Part shown: positions 54,192 to 63,440 of the stretch, one piece after another
How the letters are laid out: each line of letters opens with the position of its first letter
Position numbering within the stretch: position 1 is the stretch's first letter
NCBI RefSeq assembly: GCF_002893625.1
Contig: NZ_PKMZ01000004.1
Location: forward strand, 1 to 64,000
Direction: 5' to 3'
DNA: 64,000 nt
Origin: Mangrovicella endophytica
GTDB taxonomy: Bacteria > Pseudomonadota > Alphaproteobacteria > Rhizobiales > Rhizobiaceae
Position numbers and translations under genes: made by a program
Notes under the pieces: model-generated
What the model saw: only the letters and a program-made list of their open reading frames with translations
What the model was told of the DNA's origin: nothing
Databases searched by the model: none

Positions 54192-55062
54192 GCGATGCGC
54201 CCTCCACGGCGCTCGGTTCGGCGGCGGCATCGATAGCGGCGGCAGCGTCCGCTGCGCCTTCGATCCGCTGGGGATGGGTGAAGATCTCGAATTCGGCGCC
54301 GCGCACCACGGCGACGAGGGTGATGCCGGCCGTGTCCGCTTCGCGGATCGCCAGTGCCGTCGGCACCGAGACCGCGGCGATCAGGCTGCAGCCCATCATT
54401 GCGGCCTTCTGGATCAGCTCCACCGAAACGCGGCTCGTGATCGTGAGGAAGCCGCCCGCCGGATCGATCGCGTTGCTCGCGAGGAAGCCCGTGACCTTGT
54501 CCAGCGCATTGTGACGGCCGACATCCTCGCGCGCTACGGCGAGCCCCTGCCCCGGCGCGTGAAAGGCGGCGGCATGAACCGCGCGCGTCAGATGGCTGAG
54601 CGCCTGCTCGCGGCCCATCGCCTCCATGGCCTCGACGATGTCCTGCGGTGCGATTCGCAGCGGGGCCCCGACGCGTGGCAGCGCGCGCTTGGCGAGCTCC
54701 AGCGATTCGACACCGCACAGACCGCAACCGACCGGCCCGGTCATCTGCCGGCGACGGGCCACATACTGGCCGGAGCGCTCGGCATTCAGCCACAGCCGGC
54801 AGTCGACGCCGGCCTCGCTCGTGGCGATCTCCAGCCGCTCGATCTCCTCCGGCCGCGCGACGATCCCCTCGTTGAGGGCAAGGCCCAGCGCCAGATCGGC
54901 GAGATCGGCGGGCGTTGCCATCATCACCGCGTGCGACGAGCCGTTGACCGAGATGGCGACGGCTGTTTCTTCCGGCACATGGCGCCAGCCGGCGGCAAAG
55001 GCGCCGCCGGCGAAGGCGATGCGGGAAACGCGCCCGGCCGTGTCGTCCGGCGCCCCGGCCAC
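54181..55062 (-). CDS. fdhD: Formate dehydrogenase accessory sulfurtransferase
   Basis: A 293-residue protein needed to make the sulfur ligand of the molybdenum cofactor of formate dehydrogenase. The CGLCG redox/persulfide motif (MTGPVGCGLCGVESLE) is intact. Other landmarks are GFLASNAID, TSRVSVELIQKAA and a conserved AREDVGRHNALDKV (the DVGRHNA-D-K element). The GTG start at 55062 lies 7 bp from the fdsA stop. It occupies the fdsC position of the operon. The C-terminal extension (about 35 residues) is Ala-rich. Confidence 0.95.
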   Translation of the reverse strand: MAGAPDDTAGRVSRIAFAGGAFAAGWRHVPEETAVAISVNGSSHAVMMATPADLADLALGLALNEGIVARPEEIERLEIATSEAGVDCRLWLNAERSGQYVARRRQMTGPVGCGLCGVESLELAKRALPRVGAPLRIAPQDIVEAMEAMGREQALSHLTRAVHAAAFHAPGQGLAVAREDVGRHNALDKVTGFLASNAIDPAGGFLTITSRVSVELIQKAAMMGCSLIAAVSVPTALAIREADTAGITLVAVVRGAEFEIFTHPQRIEGAADAAAAIDAAAEPSAVEGASHAA

Positions 55063-55069
55063 CTCGCGC

Positions 55070-57916
55070 CTACTCCGCGGCTTCCGCGGGCATGATGCGG
55101 CGGCTCTCGTTCGACAGCTCGCGATAGCCTTCCTGCCAGTCGGTCGGACCGTTGGAGGGCGAGATCTGCACCGCCGTCACCTTGTATTCCGGGCAGTTGG
55201 TGGCCCAGTCGGAATAGTCGGTGGTGATGACGTTGGCCTGCGTCGTCGGGTGGTGGAAGGTCGTATAGACGACGCCCGGCGCGACGCGATCGGTCACCTT
55301 GGCCTTCAGCGATGTCGAGCCGGAGCGGCTGTCGAGCCGCACCCAGTCGCCCGGCCGGATGCCGCGCTGCTCGGCGTCGTGCGGGTGGATCTCCAGGACG
55401 TCCTCGGCGTGCCAGACGACATTGTCGGTGCGCCGCGTCTGCGCGCCGACATTGTACTGGCTGAGGATGCGGCCGGTGGTGAGAAGCAGCGGGAAGCGCG
55501 GTCCTGTGCGTTCGTCGGTGGCGACGTATTCGGTGACGACGAACTTGCCCTTGCCGCGCACGAAGCCTGCCGTGTGCATGATCGGCGAGCCGTCCGGATG
55601 CGCCTCGTTGCAGGGCCACTGCACCGAGCCCTTCTCGTCCAGCATGGCGTAGTTGACGCCGGCGAAGGACGGCGTCGTCGCGGCGATCTCGTCCATGATG
55701 GCGGATGGGCCGCTGTAGTTCATGTCCAGACCGATCGCCTGGGCCAGCATCTGCGTGACCTGCCAGTCCTCGTAGCCGTTGCGCGGGCTCATCACCTTGC
55801 GCACGCGGTTGATGCGCCGCTCGGCATTGGTGAAGGTGCCGTTCTTCTCCAGGAAGGTCGAGCCCGGCAGGAAGACGTTGGCGTAGTTGGCGGTCTCGTT
55901 GAGGAAGAGATCGTGGACGATCAGGAGCTCCAGAGATGCCAGGCCCGCCGAGACATGCTTGGTGTCCGGATCGGACTGCAGGATGTCCTCGCCCTGGCAG
56001 TAGAGGCCCTTGAAGGTGCCCTCCATCGCCGCGTCGAACATGTTGGGGATGCGCAGGCCGGGCTCGGAGCTGATGGTGACGCCCCAGAGATCCTCGTAGA
56101 TCGATCGCGTCGCGTCGTCGGAGATGTGGCGGTAGCCCGGCAGCTCGTGCGGGAACGAGCCCATGTCGCAGGAGCCCTGCACGTTGTTCTGGCCGCGCAG
56201 CGGGTTCACGCCGACGCCGCGCCGGCCGATATTGCCGGTGACCATAGCGAGGTTGGCGATGGCGATGACCGAGGTCGAGCCCTGGCTGTGCTCGGTGACG
56301 CCGAGACCGTAGTAGATTGCCGCATTGCCGCCGGTGGCGTAGAGCCGCGCCGCCTTGCGGACCAGCTCGGCGGGCACACCGGTGATCTCGGCCACGGCCT
56401 CGGGGGAGCGCTCCTCCTGCGCGACGAAGGCCGCCCAGTCCTGGAACTCGTCCCAGTCGCAGCGCTCGCGGATGAAGGTCTCGTTCATCAGGCCTTCGGT
56501 GACGATGACATGGGCGAGCGCCGTCAGCATCGCGACGTTGGTGCCCGGCTTCAGCGGCAGGTGGTACTCGGCCTCGACGTGCGGCGTGCGCACGAGATCG
56601 ATGCGGCGCGGATCGATGACGATGAGCTTGGCGCCCTCGCGCAGGCGCTTCTTCATGCGCGAGCCGAACACCGGGTGGCCATCGGTCGGGTTGGCGCCGA
56701 TGACGAGGATGACGTCGGAATCCTCGACCGAGTCGAAGTCCTGCGTGCCCGCGGAGGTGCCGAAGGTGGTCTTCAGCCCGTAGCCCGTCGGCGAGTGGCA
56801 GACGCGGGCGCAGGTGTCGATGTTGTTGTTGCCGAAACCGGCGCGCACCAGCTTCTGGACGAGATAAACCTCTTCGTTGGTGCAGCGGGAAGACGAGATC
56901 GCGCCCATCGCCTCGCGGCCGTAGCGCTCCTGGATCGACTTGATCTTCGCCGCGGAGAAGGCGAGCGCGTCCTCCCAGGAGACCTCCTGCCAGGGATCCT
57001 TGTAGGTCTCGCGGATCATCGGCTTGAGGATGCGGTCCTTGTGCGTGGCGTAGCCCAGCGCGAAGCGGCCCTTGACGCAGGAATGGCCGCGGTTCGCCTT
57101 GCCGTCCTTGTAGGGCACCATGCGCACCAGCTCCTCGCCGCGCATCTCGGCCTTGAAGGAGCAGCCGACGCCGCAATAGGCGCAGGTGGTGACGACGGAA
57201 TGCTCCGGCGTGCCGATCGCGATGACCGACTTCTCCTCCAGCGTCGCCGTCGGGCAGGCCTGTACGCAGGCGCCGCAGGACACGCATTCAGAGGACAGGA
57301 AGTTGTCCGTCTCCAGGCCAGCCGACACGATGGCATCGAAGCCGCGGCCGGCGATCGTCAGCGCGAAGGTGCCCTGCACCTCGTTGCAGGCGCGCACGCA
57401 GCGCGAGCAGACGATGCACTTCGAGGGATCGAACTGGAAGTAAGGGTTCGACTGGTCCTTCGGCTTGCCGAGATGGTTGCGGCCCTCATAGCCGTAACGC
57501 ACCTCGCGCAGGCCGACCGCGCCGGCGACGTCCTGCAGCTCGCAGTCGCCATTGGCCGCACAGGTCAGGCAGTCCAGCGGGTGATCGGAGATGTAGAGCT
57601 CCATCACGCCTTTGCGGATCTTCTTCAGCCGCTCGGTCTGCGTCGAGACCTTCATGCCCGCGGCGACGGGCGTCGTGCAGGAGGCTGGCGTGCCGTTGCG
57701 GCCCTCGATCTCGACGACGCAGACGCGGCAGGAGCCGAAACTATCCAGCATGTCGGTGGCACAGAGCTTCGGCACCTGGATGCCAGCATCCATCGCCGCC
57801 CGCATGATCGAGGTGCCTTCGGGCACGCTCACCTCGAAGCCGTCGATGGTGAGCGTCACCTCCTTCTCGGACTTCGAGCGGGGCGTGCCATAGTCGGTTT
57901 CATGGATGAGAGACAT
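55070..57916 (-). CDS. fdsA: NAD-dependent formate dehydrogenase, alpha (catalytic) subunit
   Basis: A 948-residue molybdopterin enzyme oxidising formate to CO2. ATG 57916 is used. The N-terminal 240 residues hold a 2Fe-2S domain (CATDMLDSFGSCRVCVVEI...ASC), a His-Cys segment and ferredoxin-type 4Fe-4S motifs (CIVCSRCVRACNEV; CVSCGACVQACPTATL). A further 4Fe-4S site is in CAYCGVGCSFK. The molybdenum ligand is Cys373 followed by His374 in ARVCHSPTGYG, so it is the cysteine, not selenocysteine, type. The MoCo domains follow. The gene is 100 bp downstream of fdsB. Confidence 0.97.
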   Translation of the reverse strand: MSLIHETDYGTPRSKSEKEVTLTIDGFEVSVPEGTSIMRAAMDAGIQVPKLCATDMLDSFGSCRVCVVEIEGRNGTPASCTTPVAAGMKVSTQTERLKKIRKGVMELYISDHPLDCLTCAANGDCELQDVAGAVGLREVRYGYEGRNHLGKPKDQSNPYFQFDPSKCIVCSRCVRACNEVQGTFALTIAGRGFDAIVSAGLETDNFLSSECVSCGACVQACPTATLEEKSVIAIGTPEHSVVTTCAYCGVGCSFKAEMRGEELVRMVPYKDGKANRGHSCVKGRFALGYATHKDRILKPMIRETYKDPWQEVSWEDALAFSAAKIKSIQERYGREAMGAISSSRCTNEEVYLVQKLVRAGFGNNNIDTCARVCHSPTGYGLKTTFGTSAGTQDFDSVEDSDVILVIGANPTDGHPVFGSRMKKRLREGAKLIVIDPRRIDLVRTPHVEAEYHLPLKPGTNVAMLTALAHVIVTEGLMNETFIRERCDWDEFQDWAAFVAQEERSPEAVAEITGVPAELVRKAARLYATGGNAAIYYGLGVTEHSQGSTSVIAIANLAMVTGNIGRRGVGVNPLRGQNNVQGSCDMGSFPHELPGYRHISDDATRSIYEDLWGVTISSEPGLRIPNMFDAAMEGTFKGLYCQGEDILQSDPDTKHVSAGLASLELLIVHDLFLNETANYANVFLPGSTFLEKNGTFTNAERRINRVRKVMSPRNGYEDWQVTQMLAQAIGLDMNYSGPSAIMDEIAATTPSFAGVNYAMLDEKGSVQWPCNEAHPDGSPIMHTAGFVRGKGKFVVTEYVATDERTGPRFPLLLTTGRILSQYNVGAQTRRTDNVVWHAEDVLEIHPHDAEQRGIRPGDWVRLDSRSGSTSLKAKVTDRVAPGVVYTTFHHPTTQANVITTDYSDWATNCPEYKVTAVQISPSNGPTDWQEGYRELSNESRRIMPAEAAE

Positions 57917-58016
57917 CGTCGTCCTCCTCACGTGTGGCTGGCGCGTCCGCCTGCCATGGCCGTTCGGCCTTGTTGTCGAGCGTCCGGCCAGGAGCCGGAT
58001 GTCGGATGCCTGCTGT

Positions 58017-59570
58017 TTATTCCGCCGCCTCGCGCAGCGGCTCCCCGTGGAAGTCCTCGGGGAAATGCGTAATCGCGCTCATCACGGGATAGGGCGTGAA
58101 GCCGCCGAGCGCGCAGAGCGAGCCGAACTTCATCGTGTTGCAGAGGTCCTCGACGAGGGCGAGGTTCTCGGCGGGGCTCTCGCCTCGGATGATCTTCTGC
58201 GTCGTCTCCAGGCCGCGCACCGCGCCAATGCGGCAGGGCGTGCACTTGCCACAGGATTCGATGGCGCAGAACTCGAAGGCGAAGTTCGCCTGCTTCAGCA
58301 TGTCGACCGTGTCGTCGAAGACGACGAGGCCGGCATGGCCGATGAGGCCGTCGCGCGCTGCGAAGGCTTCGTAGTCGAAGGGTGTGTCGAAGAGCGAGCG
58401 CGGGAAGTAGGCCCCGAGTGGTCCGCCCACCTGCACCGCTTTGACGGGCCGGCCGCTTTCCGTGCCGCCGCCGATCGTCTCGACGATCTCGCCGAGCGTC
58501 AGGCCGAAGGCCGTCTCGTAGAGGCCGCCGAAGCGGACATTGCCGGCGATCTGGATCGGGATCGTACCGCGCGAGCGGCCCATGCCGAAGTCGCGGTAGA
58601 AGGCCGCGCCCCGGGCGATGATCTCCGGCACCGAGGCGATGGAGATGACGTTGTTGATGACGGTCGGCCTCCCGAACAGGCCTTTGTGCGCCGGCAACGG
58701 CGGCTTGGCGCGCACCTGGCCGCGCTTGCCTTCCAGGCTGTCGAGCAGCGCCGTCTCCTCGCCGCAGACATAGGCGCCGGCGCCGACGCGCAGTTCCAGC
58801 TCGAAGGCGCGCCCCGAAGCGAGCACGTCAGGTCCAAGCACACCGGCCTTGCGGGCGATCTCAATCGCAGCCTGCGTGATGCGGATTGCGGCCGGATATT
58901 CGGAGCGCGTGTAGATGTAGCCCTTGGTGGCACCGGTCGCGAGGCCGGCGATGGCCATGCCCTCGATGACGCAGAAGGGATCGCCCTCCATGATCATGCG
59001 GTCGGCGAAGGTGCCGCTGTCGCCCTCGTCGGCATTGCAGACGATGTATTTCTGCGCTCCCGGCGTGTCGGCAACGGTCTTCCACTTCAGACCTGTCGGA
59101 AAGCCCGCCCCGCCGCGGCCGCGCAGGCCGGACTCGATGACCTCCGTCACCGTCGCCGCAGCGCCGACGGCGATCGCCCGGCGCAGGCCGACAAGGCCGC
59201 CCTCGGCTTCGTAGTCCTCAAGCGACAGGGGATCGACGATGCCGCAGCGCTTGAAGGTCAGGCGCGTCTGATTGGCGAGGAAGGGGATCTCCTCGGGTCG
59301 GCCGAGGCGCTTTGCATGGTGGGCGCCGTCGAGGAACCCGGCCGCAAGCAGCCCGTCCACCTCGTCCGGATCGATGGGCCCATAGGCGATGCGACCCTCT
59401 GCCGTCTCGACCTCGAGCATCGGCTCCAGCCAGGCCATTCCACGCGAGCCGTTGCGCACGATCGTAACGTCGAGCCCGCCATGCGACGCGTACTGGGCGA
59501 TCGTCTCGGCGATCTCGTCGGCGCCGCAGGCAACGGCAAAGGAATCGAGCGGCACGAAGACGCGCGTCAC
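58017..59570 (-). CDS. fdsB: NAD-dependent formate dehydrogenase, beta subunit (NuoF-like)
   Basis: A 517-residue diaphorase subunit. The N-terminal 100 residues are a thioredoxin-like domain, typical of FdsB. The NuoF-like part has GLRGRGGAGFPTGLKWK (FMN/NAD site), NADEGDSGTFADRM, YVCGEETALLDSLEGKRGQ and the C-terminal ESCGKCTPCRIG Cys cluster for a 4Fe-4S centre. It passes electrons from formate to NAD+. The GTG at 59570 overlaps the fdsG stop as GTGA. The 100-bp gap before fdsA contains no gene. Confidence 0.96.
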   Translation of the reverse strand: MTRVFVPLDSFAVACGADEIAETIAQYASHGGLDVTIVRNGSRGMAWLEPMLEVETAEGRIAYGPIDPDEVDGLLAAGFLDGAHHAKRLGRPEEIPFLANQTRLTFKRCGIVDPLSLEDYEAEGGLVGLRRAIAVGAAATVTEVIESGLRGRGGAGFPTGLKWKTVADTPGAQKYIVCNADEGDSGTFADRMIMEGDPFCVIEGMAIAGLATGATKGYIYTRSEYPAAIRITQAAIEIARKAGVLGPDVLASGRAFELELRVGAGAYVCGEETALLDSLEGKRGQVRAKPPLPAHKGLFGRPTVINNVISIASVPEIIARGAAFYRDFGMGRSRGTIPIQIAGNVRFGGLYETAFGLTLGEIVETIGGGTESGRPVKAVQVGGPLGAYFPRSLFDTPFDYEAFAARDGLIGHAGLVVFDDTVDMLKQANFAFEFCAIESCGKCTPCRIGAVRGLETTQKIIRGESPAENLALVEDLCNTMKFGSLCALGGFTPYPVMSAITHFPEDFHGEPLREAAE

Positions 59571-60043
59571 AGCCGCACCTCCGTCGCCAGCGCGTCGACC
59601 TTCTCCGGCGTCAGCCGCGCAACGACACGCTGGTGATCCACCATGGCATTCGGGCCGACGGCGCAGAGGCCAAGGCAGTAGACCGCCTCCAGCGTCACCT
59701 GTCCGTCAGGGGTCGTCTCGCCGAAGCGGATGCCGAGCGCCCGCTCGGCGGCATCGGCCACCGCGTCGCCGCCACGGGACTGGCAGGCCTCGGCACGGCA
59801 GACCTTCAACACATGCCGGCCGCGCGGCTCCTTATGGTAGTCATGGTAGAAGGAAACGACGCCGTAGACTTCCGCGCGCGACAGGTTGAGCGCCGCCGAG
59901 ACCAGACGCACGGCTTCTTCGCCGACAAAGCCGAAGCGGGTCTGGAATTCATTCAAGATCGGCAGCAGCGGACCTTCGAGATGCTTCAGCTCGCTGATGA
60001 TCTCGGCCGCTTCTTCGGCGTCGAACGCCGCTCTGTAGCTCAA
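59567..60043 (-). CDS. fdsG: NAD-dependent formate dehydrogenase, gamma subunit (NuoE-like)
   Basis: A 158-residue 2Fe-2S protein with a thioredoxin-like fold. The N-terminal helices (LKHLEGPLLPILNEFQTRFG) and VYGVVSFYHDYHKEPRG are typical. The cluster ligands are in VCRAEACQSRGG and VYCLGLCAVGPN. The start is TTG 60043, supported by a GGGGAGG box 8 bp upstream; no other start codon fits. It opens the fdsGBA-fdhD-fdsD operon. A LysR box lies about 95 bp upstream. Confidence 0.95.
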   Translation of the reverse strand: MSYRAAFDAEEAAEIISELKHLEGPLLPILNEFQTRFGFVGEEAVRLVSAALNLSRAEVYGVVSFYHDYHKEPRGRHVLKVCRAEACQSRGGDAVADAAERALGIRFGETTPDGQVTLEAVYCLGLCAVGPNAMVDHQRVVARLTPEKVDALATEVRL

Positions 60044-60134
60044 AGATGCTGCCTCCCCAGACGCATTTGGAATGCTTCCAGAAAGTCTGGCGCCGTTTTC
60101 GTTCAGAAATCAATGGGCAACAGGCCATGCTTCA

Positions 60135-60149
60135 ATAGAGGCGATCTAT
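60135..60149 (-). promoter_or_regulatory. LysR-type regulator box upstream of fdsG
   Basis: ATAG-N7-CTAT, a dyad of the T-N11-A class recognised by LysR regulators. It lies in the 116-bp gap between the end of the lysR gene and fdsG, centred about 100 bp upstream of the fdsG start, where activator sites are expected. Confidence 0.5.
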
Positions 60150-60159
60150 CAATCGGTGG

Positions 60160-61038
60160 TCAGTCGAATGCCACCTCGGCAGACTCGGCCCAGAAACGTT
60201 CAACCAACGGTATGTGCGGCGATCGTTGGCTGCGTGCGAGTGCGACATCGTAGCTGACGTCGGGATCGACGATCGGCACCGTGCGGACGCTGTCGCCAAG
60301 GCCGAGGATCTCCGCCGAGCGCAGCGGCATGATGGTGGCGAAGCGCCCTGTGCGCACATGGGCCATCAGCGCAATCATCGAGTTTGATTCCATCGCCGTG
60401 CGGAACGGCCCGCCGGCTTCGCGCAAGTGGCGGTCGAGGATGCGCCGGTTCTGCATGGCGCCTGTCAGCAGGCATAGCCGCAGCTTCGCGGCCTCGGCCC
60501 AGCTGATGCGCTCCCGTCCTTCGCCATCAGCCGTGTTCGCCGTGACGAGGCAATAGCGCTCCGAGTAGAGGAGGCGCCCTTCGGCGCGCTGCAGCCGCTC
60601 GTCGAGATAGGTGATGCCGAGGTCGAATTCGAAGTCTTCGAGGCCGGCGACGATCTCGGCCGAGGTCCTCGACAGGATCTCGAACGTCACGTCGGGGTGG
60701 CGGTCGAGGAAGGGCGTCGTCAGCTTGGCGACGATCGCCAGCGCGGTCGGGATGACGGCGATGGTGAGATGGCCGCGCAGGCCGTCGAGGCCGCTGATAT
60801 CGTCGCGCATGGCGCGCACGTCGCCGCTGATGCGGCGCGCCCAGACGAGCACCCGCTCACCCTCGGCAGTGATCCCCTGGAAGCGGGAGCCGCGATTAAC
60901 GAGGGTGACGCCGAGCTGCGCCTCCAGCTGGCGCAGCCCGGCCGACAAGGTCGGCTGGGTGATGCCGAGCCGCTCGGCGGCCCGCCCGAAATGGCGCTCG
61001 GCCGCCAGCGCGATGAAGTAGTCGAGCTTGTCGATCAT
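60160..61038 (-). CDS. LysR-family regulator of the formate dehydrogenase operon (FdsR-like)
   Basis: A 292-residue regulator starting at ATG 61038. The N-terminal winged helix-turn-helix is intact (YFIALAAERHFGRAAERLGI and TQPTLSAGLRQLEAQLGVTL). It is followed by the linker helix and a periplasmic-binding-protein-like effector domain with HLTIAVIPTALAIVAKLTTP, DLGITYLDERL and MIALMAHVRTGRFATIMP. It lies immediately upstream of fdsG on the same strand. This organisation, together with the LysR box, suggests formate-dependent control of fds, perhaps with autoregulation. Confidence 0.9.
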   Translation of the reverse strand: MIDKLDYFIALAAERHFGRAAERLGITQPTLSAGLRQLEAQLGVTLVNRGSRFQGITAEGERVLVWARRISGDVRAMRDDISGLDGLRGHLTIAVIPTALAIVAKLTTPFLDRHPDVTFEILSRTSAEIVAGLEDFEFDLGITYLDERLQRAEGRLLYSERYCLVTANTADGEGRERISWAEAAKLRLCLLTGAMQNRRILDRHLREAGGPFRTAMESNSMIALMAHVRTGRFATIMPLRSAEILGLGDSVRTVPIVDPDVSYDVALARSQRSPHIPLVERFWAESAEVAFD

Positions 61039-61186
61039 GGCCGCCTCCCGGCATCCTCCACGGTAGTAGAGCAGGCCCGGGCGGCCTTGTGGAAGCGCCA
61101 GCGCATAAGGTCGCGCACGAGGCTTGCCTGATGTCGGCAAGATCGAGCGGAGCTGTGCCGCCCCGCTCGAACGCGCCGCTGCGACT

Positions 61187-61921
61187 TCAGGGGTTCGTCG
61201 AAGGCGTCGCCGGCACCTGCTCGAGCGGCGGCGTCGTGGTCCCGCTGACCGGCTCGTGCGGCTCAGACACGGTGTGGACCTCGACCGGCAGATAGGCGCC
61301 GAGCGGCGGATAGACCTCGACGGCACCCTTGGCCACCATCTCCAGCGCCACGAAGAGGATGATGGCCAGACCGATATAGGCGATCCAGCGGAAGCGGTTC
61401 AGCAGGCGGGCGATGAGGCTCGCGGCGAATGCCATCAGCGCGATCGACAGCAGCAGACCGAAGGCGAGCAGCGTCCAGTGATGCCCCTCCGCGGCGCCGG
61501 CGACTGCCAGCACGTTGTCGAGCGACATGGAGACATCGGCGATGATGATCTGCGTCGCGGCCTGCCGGAAGGTCTTGCGCGGACCCTTTGCGGCATTTGC
61601 GGCGGCCGCTTCGGCCTCATCGTCGTCATGCCCGCCCTCGCGCAGCTCGCGCCACATCTTCCAGCAGACCCAGAGGAGCAGGATGCCGCCGGCGAGCAGC
61701 AGACCGAAAATGCCGAGGAGCTGCGTCGCGACCACGGTGAAGAGGATGCGCAGCACCGTTGCCGCCGCAATGCCCCAGAAGATCGCCTTGGTGCGCTGCT
61801 CTTTCGGCAGGCCCGCGACCGCAAGGCCGATGACGATCGCATTGTCGCCGGCCAGGACGATGTCGATCATGATGATCTGGCCGAGGGCCAGCCATCCTTC
61901 GATGCTGAGAAGTTCGAACAT
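61187..61921 (-). CDS. TerC-family integral membrane protein
   Basis: A 244-residue protein starting at ATG 61921 (MFELLSIEGWLALGQIIMID). Family landmarks are IMIDIVLAGDNAIVIGLAV in helix two and IIIADVSMSLDNVLAVAGA, with the conserved Asp and Asn residues in each half. Six to seven membrane helices and an acidic loop (EGGHDDDEAEAA) are seen. The C-terminal 30 residues are Pro/Thr-rich. TerC/Alx/MeeY proteins export manganese during protein secretion; here that is inferred by family. No convincing manganese riboswitch was found upstream. Confidence 0.93.
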   Translation of the reverse strand: MFELLSIEGWLALGQIIMIDIVLAGDNAIVIGLAVAGLPKEQRTKAIFWGIAAATVLRILFTVVATQLLGIFGLLLAGGILLLWVCWKMWRELREGGHDDDEAEAAAANAAKGPRKTFRQAATQIIIADVSMSLDNVLAVAGAAEGHHWTLLAFGLLLSIALMAFAASLIARLLNRFRWIAYIGLAIILFVALEMVAKGAVEVYPPLGAYLPVEVHTVSEPHEPVSGTTTPPLEQVPATPSTNP

Positions 61922-62215
61922 GGGAGCTCTTGCGTTCGGGATGGGTCTTGGAACGCTGGCCTGTCCGCACGTCCACGATCCGGGCCGATGCGAAGCTGAC
62001 GCAGACGCGCTCTTCCCAGTCCGACATCGCAGCAAGAGCTGCCAGAGGGGCCCGGCCTGGTGAAAGCGGTTTATAGGGCGGCTGTGCGGATTTCAATCAC
62101 AAGGACGATTGGCTGACGCAGCGTTTGACGCCTGGCGATTGAACCGGGTTCGGCGATTGTCTAGAGCCTTCGGCTTCGAGGCCCGCATAACGCTTGCAGA
62201 CGAATCGAGGATGGC

Positions 62216-63340
62216 ATGGAGCTCGACCGGATCGAGGACGCAGTCGCGGCGATCGCCGCCGGTGAGCTGGTGGTGGTGGTCGACGACACAGACCGCGAGA
62301 ACGAGGGTGACCTGATCATGGCGGCCGCCAAGGCGACGCCGGAGAAGATGGCCTTCATGATCCGCCATACGAGCGGCATTCTCTGCGTTCCGATGACGGG
62401 CGACCGCGCCCAGCGCCTGAACCTGCCGCCGATGGTGGCGAACAATCTCGATCCCCTGCGCACCGCATTCACAGTATCCGTCGACTACAAGGTCGGCATG
62501 ACGACCGGCATCGCGGCCGAGGAGCGCGCCAATACGGCGCGGGCGCTCACCAACGACAACGTGCCCGGCAGCGACTTCCTGCGTCCGGGCCATATGTTCC
62601 CGTTGATCGCCCGTGAGGGCGGCGTGCTCACCCGCTCCGGCCATACCGAGGCCGGCACCGATCTTGCCCATCTTGCCGGCCTCGAGCCGGTCGGCGTCCT
62701 CGCCGAGATCGTCAATGACGATGGCACGGTGAAGCGGCTCCCGGAGCTGATCCCGTTCGCCCGCGAACACGGGCTGAAGATCATCTCGATCGAGGACCTG
62801 ATCTCCTACCGCATCCGCCGCGAAAGCTTCGTGACCTGCGTGCGCGAGGAGGAGATGACGATCGGCGGCATGAAGGGCCGCATCCGCGTCTATGAGACGC
62901 CGTTCGATACGATGCAGCACGTCGTGGCCGTGTTCGGGGACGTCAATTACGCCGAGAAGGTGCCGACCCGCATCCATCGCGAGCAGCCGGTGAACGATCT
63001 CTTCGCGCGCAGCCGCGGCTCGGCGAGCTGGGTGGATGTCGCCGTCGACAAGCTGCGCCCGAACGGTCTCGGCATCCTGATGCTGCTGCGCACGCCCGAG
63101 GTCGACCGCTTCGAGGATGCCGGCGAGCCGCTCGATGCCGCCGCAGCGCTGGAGGACGGCGAGAAGCACGGCAGCGCCCGCGCCCGCATGCAGCGCTGGC
63201 GCGATGTCGGTATCGGCGCGCAGATCCTGCGCGATCTCGGCGTTCGCTCGATCTCGGTGCTGGCGACGCATGAGCGCGCCTATGTCGGCCTCACCGGCTT
63301 CGGCATCGAGGTTGCGGGAACCATCCTCGTCGAAGAGTGA
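62216..63340 (+). CDS. ribB: 3,4-dihydroxy-2-butanone 4-phosphate synthase with degenerate cyclohydrolase II domain
   Basis: A 374-residue riboflavin-pathway enzyme. Residues 1-200 are a complete DHBP synthase: VVVVDDTDRENEGDLIMAA, MIRHTSGILCVPM, RPGHMFPLIAREGGVLTRSGHTEA and LAGLEPVGVLAEI, with the acid loop and His residues in place. Residues 210-374 have the GTP-cyclohydrolase-II fold (PTRIHREQPVNDLFAR), but the three zinc-binding Cys residues of active RibA are missing, so this half should be inactive. RibBA-like fusions of this kind are widespread; a separate RibA would be needed. Confidence 0.93.
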   Translation: MELDRIEDAVAAIAAGELVVVVDDTDRENEGDLIMAAAKATPEKMAFMIRHTSGILCVPMTGDRAQRLNLPPMVANNLDPLRTAFTVSVDYKVGMTTGIAAEERANTARALTNDNVPGSDFLRPGHMFPLIAREGGVLTRSGHTEAGTDLAHLAGLEPVGVLAEIVNDDGTVKRLPELIPFAREHGLKIISIEDLISYRIRRESFVTCVREEEMTIGGMKGRIRVYETPFDTMQHVVAVFGDVNYAEKVPTRIHREQPVNDLFARSRGSASWVDVAVDKLRPNGLGILMLLRTPEVDRFEDAGEPLDAAAALEDGEKHGSARARMQRWRDVGIGAQILRDLGVRSISVLATHERAYVGLTGFGIEVAGTILVEE

Positions 63341-63440
63341 CGACCCCGGTTGCGCGGCGGCAGCGCCTCCCGGCTTGCCCCGCCGACCGGCAACGGCCGC
63401 GTCGGTTCGACCTCAGCGCCAAAACCGCAGATGCCGAGGT

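Noticed and set aside
54626-58072. 1148-codon open frame on the plus strand
   Set aside because: It is antisense to fdsA and fdhD. Composition (His/Arg/Asp/Val-rich with no motif) is the usual GC-rich shadow.
61922-62100. Possible manganese (yybP-ykoY) riboswitch upstream of terC
   Set aside because: The conserved GGGGAGUA-type core and paired CGUCA segments could not be found in the leader on the terC strand.
62100-62215. Possible FMN riboswitch before ribB
   Set aside because: The leader is too short and lacks the conserved AGGGCAGGGTGAAATTCC-like and CCGACCGGCGGT-like elements.
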